From: Candidatus Omnitrophota bacterium
Lineage (GTDB): Bacteria > Omnitrophota > Gorgyraeia > Duberdicusellales > 4484-171
Direction of reading: 5' to 3'
Length of the DNA stretch: 10,196 nucleotides
Assembly: GCA_028717025.1 (NCBI GenBank)
Contig: JAQUOR010000046.1
Coordinates: 1 to 10,196 of the forward strand
Shown here: piece after piece, positions 5,134-10,196 of the stretch
How positions within the stretch are numbered: the first letter of the stretch is position 1
Layout: each line of letters begins with the position of its first letter
The notes under the pieces: generated by a model
The model's database searches: none
Told to the model about the DNA's origin: nothing
What the model saw: only the letters and a program-made list of their open reading frames with translations
Translations under genes and position numbers: made by a program

Positions 5134-5697
5134 CTATACCTGATTAAATTTTTTATCTATTTCTTCGGCTAACCGTTCATATTTATGATGCGTGTCAGGG
5201 CCGATTTCTTCTTCAACCTTTTTAAACTTAATCCCTAGTTCTTCCTGATCTTTGTCGTTCAAGATCTTATTTGTCATAGGAAAGAGGAGATAATCTTCTT
5301 TCCAAATATGGTTGGGATAAAGATTCGCTAATCCCTGTAACTGTTTTAGAAGCGATTCTTTAGCTGATTTGGATTTCTTTTCATAGGATACAGTTGCTTC
5401 CGCTAAACCTTTTACTAGTTTTCTGCCCATTTCATGCTCATACGTAAGGGCAGATATGGGGCAACCTTGCATCGGAACGCCCTTTTCACCTAGTAAAGGG
5501 AATAATTCTTTTTCCTCTTTCCCGTGATGACATTTGTCCCCAAAGACACGCATAAACTCAGCAATATTTTGCAAGCCCTCAATGTTAACATCTTTGCCCA
5601 TTTCCAATTTCTTTATCAAAATGGACATCGCCTTTACGACTTTTTCAATTACACGATGTTCTTCTTCCAAAATATCTGTCGGTTTCTTCTCTGTCAT
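5134..5697 (-). CDS. Hemerythrin HHE-domain protein
   Basis: A 187-residue cytoplasmic protein with a four-helix hemerythrin-like domain. Candidate di-iron ligands follow the family spacing: His14 (EEEHRVI), His57/His58 and Glu61/Glu62 in DKCHHGKEEKELFP, His88 in YEHEMGR, and His130 with Glu134 in YPNHIWKEDYLLFP. The two HxxxE...LFP motifs are diagnostic. A short insert around residues 70-80 contains Cys79, and Cys56 sits beside the His pair. Such proteins bind O2 or NO, or sense oxidative stress, in anaerobes; YtfE-type repair of iron-sulfur or di-iron centres is another possibility. The start is backed by an AGGGGAAAA site. It is followed after 18 bp by DUF488. Confidence 0.92.
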   Translation of the reverse strand: MTEKKPTDILEEEHRVIEKVVKAMSILIKKLEMGKDVNIEGLQNIAEFMRVFGDKCHHGKEEKELFPLLGEKGVPMQGCPISALTYEHEMGRKLVKGLAEATVSYEKKSKSAKESLLKQLQGLANLYPNHIWKEDYLLFPMTNKILNDKDQEELGIKFKKVEEEIGPDTHHKYERLAEEIDKKFNQV

Positions 5698-5718
5698 ATT
5701 TTTCCCCTACTAAATGAA

Positions 5719-5895
5719 TTAATATACCCAAGGAATAAATTTCCTGGTTACTCGCTTTTTATAGTCAGCGTATTCTGGGTACGTCTTTTTAAGCCATTTC
5801 TCTTCAGCCCTTGATTTGGCATCAAAGAAAACAAAAAGCGCCAACGTCAATAATAATCTTACGGAATCGTTTAAGCACAAGCTTATTATACTGCT
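5719..5895 (-). pseudogene. C-terminal remnant of an ICMT-like (isoprenylcysteine methyltransferase family) membrane protein
   Basis: Minus-strand frame open from a TAG at 5898-5896 to TAA at 5721-5719. It encodes a hydrophobic stretch (RLLLTLALFVFF) followed by DAKSRAEEKWLKKTYPEYAD and YKKRVTRKFIPWVY. This matches the usual end of ICMT/PEMT-type small membrane methyltransferases (EE, then PEY, Y, R and a final FIPW). The family's N-terminal helices and the GPYRYVRHPxY motif are absent; upstream lie a stop codon and the terminator of region D, and no plausible start or ribosome binding site is present. I take it as a gene truncated at its 5' end. The remnant now occupies the leader ahead of the hemerythrin gene, 21 bp before its ATG. 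Confidence 0.7.
5885..5890 (-). promoter_or_regulatory. Possible -10 box ahead of the hemerythrin-DUF488 operon
   Basis: A perfect minus-strand TATAAT lies just behind the region D terminator. The matching -35 is poor (TTTTTA with a 16-bp spacer). If used, it gives a leader of about 180 nt consisting of the methyltransferase remnant. No better promoter for the operon is visible. Confidence 0.35.
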
Positions 5896-5904
5896 CTATT
5901 CCAA

Positions 5905-5947
5905 AATAAAAACAAAAACCCTCTGCAACAGACTATCACAGAGGGTT
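5905..5947 (-). terminator. Rho-independent terminator at the end of region D
   Basis: Minus-strand AACCCTCTG (5947-5939) pairs perfectly with CAGAGGGTT (5925-5917), 9 bp with a 13-nt loop, followed by TTTGTTTTTATTTT. It ends whatever transcript enters from region D or small RNA copy C. Confidence 0.8.
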
Positions 5948-6084
5948 AAGAAAACAACCGGAGCCCAGACGGGGGTCGAAGAAAGATGAGCTAGAGAAAA
6001 ACGCCCATACCTTGCCATAACGGACTGGCAAGTATCGGCCTCTGCCGTAGAAATATTGCACAAAAGAAAGATCCTCCGGATACA
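5948..6084 (-). other. Hairpin-rich region D, possible structured RNA
   Basis: No convincing coding sequence is present; the open frame crossing it runs through the terminator. The minus strand forms a long hairpin at 6040-6003 (GGCCGATACTTGCCA, 8-nt loop, TGGCAAG, G, GTATGGGC): 7 bp, one bulged G, 3 bp, one mismatch, 3 bp. Distant segments CCGGAG (6079-6074) and CTCCGG (5963-5958) could close the whole region, giving a rod with a large inner bubble, loosely like 6S RNA. A strong terminator follows. I find no promoter of its own, so it might be transcribed by read-through from copy C. The region may be an RNA gene, an untranslated leader or decayed sequence. Confidence 0.4.
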
Positions 6085-6091
6085 GTTAAAT

Positions 6092-6127
6092 AAAAAAGCC
6101 CTAATCATTTACTATGATTAAGGCTTT
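6092..6127 (-). terminator. Rho-independent terminator of small RNA copy C
   Basis: Minus-strand AAAGCCTTAATCAT (6127-6114) pairs with ATGATTAGGGCTTT (6108-6095) over 14 bp with one T-G wobble and a 5-nt loop, followed by six T residues. Confidence 0.85.
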
Positions 6128-6198
6128 AATCCTCTCTAGACGAAAAAGACTGGGGTCCCTCACCTATTTCATGAGGGGAAACCTCTCTGTATTTACAG
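6092..6198 (-). ncRNA. Candidate small RNA, copy C of a three-copy family
   Basis: Predicted transcript of about 107 nt. The core (about 6188-6149) reads GAGAGGTTT, then the hairpin CCCTCAT...GTGAGGG (7 bp with one T-G pair), then ACCCCAGT. The second hairpin keeps its pairing through wobbles: TCTTTTT (6149-6143) with GAGAGGA (6136-6130), where A and B instead use perfect CTCTC/GAGAG pairs. This change of sequence with kept pairing is evidence for an RNA-level function. The 14-bp terminator follows. No gene lies directly behind it; region D begins within about 10 bp. Start position is estimated from the -10 box. Confidence 0.62.
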
Positions 6199-6204
6199 GT
6201 ATAT

Positions 6205-6234
6205 ATTATAGCTGATTTATATAGGCTTTAACAA
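6205..6234 (-). promoter_or_regulatory. Promoter of small RNA copy C
   Basis: Minus-strand TTGTTA (6234-6229), an 18-bp spacer and a perfect TATAAT (6210-6205). It has the same layout as the promoters of copies A and B. Confidence 0.7.
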
Positions 6235-6256
6235 GAAAAAACAGCGAAAAAGCCAT

Positions 6257-6285
6257 TTCCTCGCTAAATATGTCCTTTTTATCAG
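6257..6285 (-). promoter_or_regulatory. Conserved upstream box of small RNA copy C (weaker)
   Basis: The minus strand has AAAAAGGACA then TATTTAGCGAGGAA, ending 46 bp before the -10 hexamer. TAGCGAGGAA is shared exactly with copy A; the outer CCGGACAAAAC half seen at A and B is degraded. Confidence 0.4.
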
Positions 6286-6335
6286 GTTTATTTTGGCTTG
6301 AATTGACATAACTCTTTGATAAATTATCAGATACG

Positions 6336-6361
6336 TTTGTCCGCCTCTCTTTGTCCGGACA
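6336..6361. repeat. Two direct TTTGTCCG copies 14 bp apart
   Basis: TTTGTCCG occurs at 6336-6343 and 6350-6357; the second continues into the palindrome TGTCCGGACA (6352-6361). The same TTTGTCCGG ends the upstream boxes of copies A (2937-2945) and B (4546-4554). Here it lies about 125 bp upstream of the copy C promoter and 70 bp behind the homospermidine synthase stop codon. The rest of the 6286-6431 spacer shows nothing I can identify. Confidence 0.4.
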
Positions 6362-6431
6362 TTTGGCTGATTTTATCTTTTACTTTTAATACGGCGCTAA
6401 GACGCAAGCAGAAAGCTGGTTATTTTCGCTT

Positions 6432-7874
6432 TCACGGCCTAAAAAGAAAATTTTTAAATTGCCACACATCTTTTTCGTCAAGTTGCGCTTCCGGGTTATC
6501 TTTAAAAAAGACCTGATAGTTAGCTACCGGCGTCCAGTTGATTGGTTGCGATAAAAATTTTCCCAAATACGGTTTTGCCATAAAAAGAACTTCTTTGTAG
6601 GGAAGATCCTCCGGATAGCATAATCCTTTATTTGGGTTGTTTATCATCCATTTAATCGCAGAAACCACTCCTATAGCGACTTGTATTGTGGTAGCATTTT
6701 GATGCGCCACCAAGCTGCGCGATTCTTCAATATCCATGACGCTGCCTGTCCACCAGGAATTATAAGAATAGCCCATGATAAGAGCGCCCAAAATGTCGGC
6801 TCCCATGGTGATTTCATCATTCATTATCCTTTTTTTCACTGGCAATTCGTAACCGCGGCAACGCAAATCATGCAGCGAAGACATAACCTCATTTGCCGGT
6901 AGATACACATAATGAACCGTTGGCCGGTAGATTACTTCCTTGCCCTTCTGAACTGTCAGCATTTTTGAAATGCCGTACGCTTCACCATGCGTTATGATCA
7001 TCCCTACGAATTCTTGATCAGGAACCCAGGAACGCGCTAATGTATTTATTCCCATCTGCGGAAGAATAATCTGGTTCTTCGGTCCATGAACTGGCCTGGT
7101 TGCAAATTTGGGAAGCTCATTTTCGTGGGTTCCCCATCCTATTTCCACAGGAGCGATAGATTCTTCCACTATGCCTTCGATGCTCCAAACATTCACGAAT
7201 TCATCAAAAACTTTTGTTCTGTTCGATACCTGCGTATCGCGTTCGCTGCTATGGATTACCTTAACTCCTATCTCCATGGCCAGACGCGCGAATTCCTCAT
7301 TTTTAATCAAACGCTCCAAAGTTTTGGCTTTTCTTAGGCTGACCTTTTTTTGCCGAATGATTTTTTCGGCTATATCAACTAATCCCTGTTTAACAAAATG
7401 CGAGATAAGCCCGGGATTGGCGCCGTGATCAACAACAGCCGTAGTTGAGTTCCATTCTTTTGAAACCTCACTTAACATTACATACCGATGGTATAGGGAT
7501 TTTTCTAAAGATGTCTTAGTGTGGATATCGGAATAAGGATCCCATTCCTCGATGGAAGCATTCACATATAATACTTTGTTGTTATGCGCCCATTGTAAAA
7601 TATCGATACAATCGATATTCCAGGCAAGATCAATGATCAAGCTTCCGGCTCCAACATATTTAAAAAGGACTCGAGTAATATTCTGAGGAGTAATTCTTTC
7701 CTGATAAAATCGCACTCCCTTTTGCATCCAGGCCGTAAGTTCGTTTTTCTTATCAAGAAAATCAATTATAGTTATGTTTTTATACGGGATCTTAATGTGC
7801 CTTAAAAGGATCGGCAACACGCTTTTAGCTACCGCGCCGTACCCAATGATCAATATTTTGTTCGTAAAAACCAT
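6432..7874 (-). CDS. hss: Homospermidine synthase
   Basis: A 480-residue cytoplasmic enzyme that makes the polyamine sym-homospermidine from two putrescines (or putrescine and spermidine) with NAD+ as cofactor. The N-terminal Rossmann fold opens with ILIIGYGAVAKSVLP (residues 7-21); the homospermidine synthase/saccharopine dehydrogenase-like middle shows VVDHGANPGLISHFVKQGLVDIA starting near 147, and later segments such as HGEAYGISKML and GALIMGYSYNSWWTGS fit the bacterial enzyme. Length is close to the roughly 480 residues usual for the bacterial family. It follows mgtE by 38 bp with no terminator between, so it is probably in the same transcript, although no clear Shine-Dalgarno site precedes the ATG. 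A saccharopine dehydrogenase-like paralogue with another substrate is the main alternative. Confidence 0.88.
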   Translation of the reverse strand: MVFTNKILIIGYGAVAKSVLPILLRHIKIPYKNITIIDFLDKKNELTAWMQKGVRFYQERITPQNITRVLFKYVGAGSLIIDLAWNIDCIDILQWAHNNKVLYVNASIEEWDPYSDIHTKTSLEKSLYHRYVMLSEVSKEWNSTTAVVDHGANPGLISHFVKQGLVDIAEKIIRQKKVSLRKAKTLERLIKNEEFARLAMEIGVKVIHSSERDTQVSNRTKVFDEFVNVWSIEGIVEESIAPVEIGWGTHENELPKFATRPVHGPKNQIILPQMGINTLARSWVPDQEFVGMIITHGEAYGISKMLTVQKGKEVIYRPTVHYVYLPANEVMSSLHDLRCRGYELPVKKRIMNDEITMGADILGALIMGYSYNSWWTGSVMDIEESRSLVAHQNATTIQVAIGVVSAIKWMINNPNKGLCYPEDLPYKEVLFMAKPYLGKFLSQPINWTPVANYQVFFKDNPEAQLDEKDVWQFKNFLFRP

Positions 7875-7912
7875 AATTGCTGTTATTAAAAAATCTCGAC
7901 AATTGCGATGTT

Positions 7913-9271
7913 TTAAATAGTTTTAAAAAATGTCCCCAATAACAAATTTGCCGTGCCAAAATAAATTATGATGCCTACAATATCAATTATAGTAGTAAGT
8001 AAAGGGCCGCTCATCAATGCGGGATCTAATCTGATCTTTTTTAATACAATGGGAAGGCCGGCTCCAATCACTGACGAAATGACGACGGTCAACCCCATGG
8101 AAAGCCCCACAGAAAGGCTCAAATGCCAGTTGTATTCCTGAAAAAATACCCTCAATACGCACGCTAAGGCTAAAATTACCCCCAGCAGAGCCCCCAGCAT
8201 TGATTCCCTTAAAATTAATTTTAAAAAATCGTTTATTTTTATCTCCCCTACCGTTAAACTCCTGATCACTATCGTTGCGGATTGAGTACCTGCGTTACCC
8301 GCCGTATTGATAAGCATGGGAAGAAAAAAGCTTAACGCGATCCATTTTTGCATAGTCAACTGGAATGTCTGGAGAATAAATCCCGAAACCGAACCCAAAA
8401 TTACCAATAAAATAAGCCAAAAACTCCTTTTCCAGAGAATGTTCAATATATTAGCCTCAAGATAAGGTTCCTGCATAGGAACGACTGCGGCAATTTTCTG
8501 AAAATCTTCCGTAGCCTCCTCATCAACAATATCTACCAAATCATCAAATGTTATAATGCCTAACAGCTTCTCGTTATTATCAGTAACCGGCAGGGCCAAT
8601 AGGTCATATTTCTTAAAAATAGCTAAAGCATCTTCTTGATCGCAGTATGCGTTTATCTTGCTTACGTCTTTATACATGATATCTTTTATCAACGTACCTG
8701 CATTAGATAAGACCATTTTTTTAAGCGATACTACGCCTATCAATTTTCTTTCGGAATTCAAGACATAGGAGTGATAGACTGTTTCTTTTTTTAAACCTAT
8801 TTGTTTTACATGCTCAAGGGCAGCCTCAACGGTCATATCTTCGTAAAGCTGCACAAAGTCAGGAGTCATGAGTCGCCCGACTGACTTCTCGGGATAGTTA
8901 AGGATCTGCCGGGTTATTTCTCTTTCTTCATAATAAAGATACGTCATAAATTTTTTAACCAGTTCCGCGGGCATTTCTTCAAATAATCCGGTCCTGTCAT
9001 CAACCGACATTTCGTTTAAAATTCTCCTGATTTCAACGGAAGTCAGGTTCTCAAGTATTTTTTCCTGTTCTTCTGATGCGAAATTCATGAAGACTTCTAC
9101 TGCGGTTTCCTGAGGGATCATTCGGAATACGATCATCTTCCAGGAAGAACTAAAAAGGTGGGAAATAAAATGCGCTATATCTTCCGGGCGTTGAGGAATA
9201 ATCTCTTTTAGCTCGGAAAGTTTTCTTTGAGCTATGAGCTCTTCCGCTTTTTTAATGATTTGTTCATCCAT
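7913..9271 (-). CDS. mgtE: MgtE magnesium transporter/channel
   Basis: A 452-residue Mg2+ channel of the MgtE/SLC41 family, normal length. Order of parts: an N-terminal helical superhelix domain (about 1-130) with the repeated acidic MSVDDRTGLFEEMPAE region, a tandem CBS pair (about 134-254, with GRLMTPDFV and a second half ending IITFDDLVDIVDEEATEDF), a connecting helix, and five membrane helices (about 283-448). Signature residues include GNAGTQSATIVIRSLTVGEI at 325-344, and DPALMSGPLLTTIIDIVG from Asp416, which contains the aspartates that line the ion pore. In the family the N and CBS domains close the pore when cytosolic Mg2+ is high. The start overlaps the end of the upstream Rnk/GreA-like gene by 8 bp (ATGGATGA), so translation is likely coupled. 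Confidence 0.97.
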   Translation of the reverse strand: MDEQIIKKAEELIAQRKLSELKEIIPQRPEDIAHFISHLFSSSWKMIVFRMIPQETAVEVFMNFASEEQEKILENLTSVEIRRILNEMSVDDRTGLFEEMPAELVKKFMTYLYYEEREITRQILNYPEKSVGRLMTPDFVQLYEDMTVEAALEHVKQIGLKKETVYHSYVLNSERKLIGVVSLKKMVLSNAGTLIKDIMYKDVSKINAYCDQEDALAIFKKYDLLALPVTDNNEKLLGIITFDDLVDIVDEEATEDFQKIAAVVPMQEPYLEANILNILWKRSFWLILLVILGSVSGFILQTFQLTMQKWIALSFFLPMLINTAGNAGTQSATIVIRSLTVGEIKINDFLKLILRESMLGALLGVILALACVLRVFFQEYNWHLSLSVGLSMGLTVVISSVIGAGLPIVLKKIRLDPALMSGPLLTTIIDIVGIIIYFGTANLLLGTFFKTI

Positions 9272-9788
9272 CTATCTCTTTCTGCTTAAAGTTCGCCTCA
9301 GGCTGATATAATATTTTTTTAATTTTAAGTTTCCTTATCCCCGCCGGGACCCTCCATTCGATAATGTCTTCTACCTTATAGCCCAATATTGCGGTGCCGA
9401 TAGGAGCTAGAACAGAGATCTTGCAGCGCTCAATGTCCGCTTCTCCGGGATAAACTAACTGATAAAACTCGTCTCTTCCGGTGTCCATATCCCTGAGGTA
9501 AACCTTTGAGTTCATGGTAACGACATCCGGCGGAATATTATTAGAATCCACTATGTTTGCTCTTTTTAATTCGGCTTCAAGCTCTTCGACGCGCGCCCAA
9601 TCCGCGTCATCTATTGAATTCTTTATTCTCCTTGCCTCCTTTATTAATCCCGTATTCGGCGAGCTGGAACTGCGCTCCACCTCCTCCAAAGACCGCTCCC
9701 CCATTGCCCGGTTGAATCTCATATTTTTGATTATTTCCGCGAGGCGCTCGAAGTCCGGTCTTGTGATGTAAATTTTTTTGTCTTTCAT
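9264..9788 (-). CDS. Rnk/GreA-type transcription factor
   Basis: A 174-residue protein of the GreA/GreB/Rnk superfamily, which acts in the secondary channel of RNA polymerase. The N-terminus KIYITRPDFERLAEII resembles Rnk (regulator of nucleoside diphosphate kinase); residues about 28-78 form a charged, coiled-coil-like hairpin (ERSLEEVE ... DWARVEELEAELKRA), longer than in typical Rnk and closer to GreA. The C-terminal FKBP-like domain is clear: VVTMNSKVYLRD (89-100), YQLVYPGEADIERCKISVLAPIGTAILGYKVED (109-141) and the closing WRVPAGIRKLKI. An acidic tip (Asp61, Asp63 beside Trp64) resembles the GreA tip acids, but its position is uncertain. A strong AGGGGG site precedes the ATG. The gene overlaps mgtE by 8 bp. 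Confidence 0.88.
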   Translation of the reverse strand: MKDKKIYITRPDFERLAEIIKNMRFNRAMGERSLEEVERSSSSPNTGLIKEARRIKNSIDDADWARVEELEAELKRANIVDSNNIPPDVVTMNSKVYLRDMDTGRDEFYQLVYPGEADIERCKISVLAPIGTAILGYKVEDIIEWRVPAGIRKLKIKKILYQPEANFKQKEIDG

Positions 9789-9834
9789 TTTAATCCCCCT
9801 AGTTTTTGCTTAGAAACATATATGCTTATCTTCC

Positions 9835-10196
9835 TCACATAACAGGATCTAAACGGGCCACGGTCCTTACGTCCCCTATAGTGTAAAAAGCGCCCGGGTC
9901 AAACTTTTTTATTATGTCCAAAGCTCTATTTATTAATTTGCGCCGCACAATGACAAAGACGATCTTTACGGGACCGGATGCGCCCTGCGCGTTAATCGCG
10001 GTTGCGCCGTATCCGTTAACGTGGAAATCTTTCAATAACGCGGCGGTGTCTTTGTCTGTTATGAATTGGATGGCTAAATTTCCTATAGCTATCCTTTTTT
10101 CTATGGTAATACCCACAAAAGTCCCCATACTGAAACCGGCCGCAAACGCAAGATAGTTTATAGGGTTGTTTAAGTTCTGCATTATCTGGGTAACAC
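9835..10196 (-). CDS. UPF0316/DUF2179-type membrane protein, 5' end outside window
   Basis: The frame is open through the right edge; residues V-T-Q-I precede the internal Met at 10182, and family members have a similar run (Q-x-x-QNLxNPxNYLAYAxGFxxG), so the real start lies outside the window. Visible parts are a membrane helix ending in NPINYLAFAAGFSMGTFVGITIEKRIAIG, and a C-terminal soluble DUF2179-like domain with GYGATAINAQGASGPVKIVFVIVRRK and the typical ending FDPGAFYTIGDVR. The DUF2179 part is a small ligand-binding-like domain of unknown partner; the whole protein has no established function. The stop is 46 bp before the Rnk/GreA-like ATG, with no terminator in the gap, so it may head or belong to the mgtE-hss transcript. 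Confidence 0.88.
   Translation of the reverse strand, partial: VTQIMQNLNNPINYLAFAAGFSMGTFVGITIEKRIAIGNLAIQFITDKDTAALLKDFHVNGYGATAINAQGASGPVKIVFVIVRRKLINRALDIIKKFDPGAFYTIGDVRTVARLDPVM

Noticed and set aside
5948..6084. Fourth copy of the A/B/C family inside region D (AGACGGGGGTC resembles AGACTGGGGTC)
   Set aside because: The similarity stops after about 11 bases; the CCCTC/GAGGG hairpin and the TATAAT promoter at the right distance are missing.
5896..6108. Open frame of 70 codons on the minus strand starting MIRAFLF
   Set aside because: It runs through the small RNA C terminator T-run, the region D hairpin and the region D terminator, has no ribosome binding site or family resemblance, and is best explained by chance.
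2738..6285. Integron-like cassette array (same-strand genes each followed by a repeat)
   Set aside because: The A/B/C elements do follow genes, but they lack GTTRRRY/RYYYAAC core sites and attC-type pairing, and instead contain promoters and terminators; no integrase is present.
2738..6285. A/B/C read on the plus strand as structured RNAs
   Set aside because: The plus strand would begin inside the A-run of the hairpin, and no plus-strand -10 is shared by the three copies, whereas TATAAT and the T-runs on the minus strand are conserved in all.

Overview
The window is a chromosomal segment with AT-rich intergenic stretches (GC roughly 40%) from an uncultured-type anaerobic bacterium. Every recognisable gene lies on the minus strand, so transcription runs from high to low coordinates. 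The gene mix (homospermidine synthase, MgtE, an Rnk/GreA-type factor, UPF0316, CrcB with DUF190, and DUF134 with a NifX-like protein) fits a candidate phylum such as Omnitrophota. No marker gene is present, so that placement is a low-confidence inference.

Layout in transcription order: (1) a UPF0316 protein cut by the right edge, an Rnk/GreA-like protein, the Mg2+ transporter MgtE and homospermidine synthase, closely spaced or overlapping (10196-6432). (2) A gene-poor stretch (6431-5896) with small RNA copy C, then a hairpin-rich region D ending in a strong terminator. (3) The broken C-terminal end of an ICMT-like methyltransferase (5895-5719), then a hemerythrin-like protein and a DUF488 protein (5697-4576). 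(4) Small RNA copy B (about 4465-4345), then a MATE efflux pump (4312-2966). (5) Small RNA copy A (about 2856-2738) and a repeat-containing spacer (2597-2464). (6) A fluoride riboswitch, the CrcB fluoride channel and a DUF190 protein (2414-1609). (7) A terminator overlapping a consensus promoter and a 20-bp perfect palindrome, then an operon of a DUF134 DNA-binding protein, a NifX-like protein, a DsrE-like protein and a SAM-dependent methyltransferase cut by the left edge (1602-1).

The most unusual content is a three-member family of small-RNA-like elements (A, B, C), all on the minus strand. Each has a shared upstream box, a -35 element, an exact TATAAT -10, a conserved core of about 38 nt (5'-AGAGG..., hairpin, ACCCCA), a second hairpin whose pairing is kept despite sequence change, and a Rho-independent terminator whose stem differs completely between copies. 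I do not recognise it as a known RNA family. Copy B ends 32 bp before the MATE start and could act as an attenuating leader; A and C have no gene close behind the terminator and look like free-standing sRNA genes. Also notable are the fluoride riboswitch with a visible ribosome-binding-site sequestration option, and the compact terminator/promoter/operator overlap in front of the DUF134 operon.
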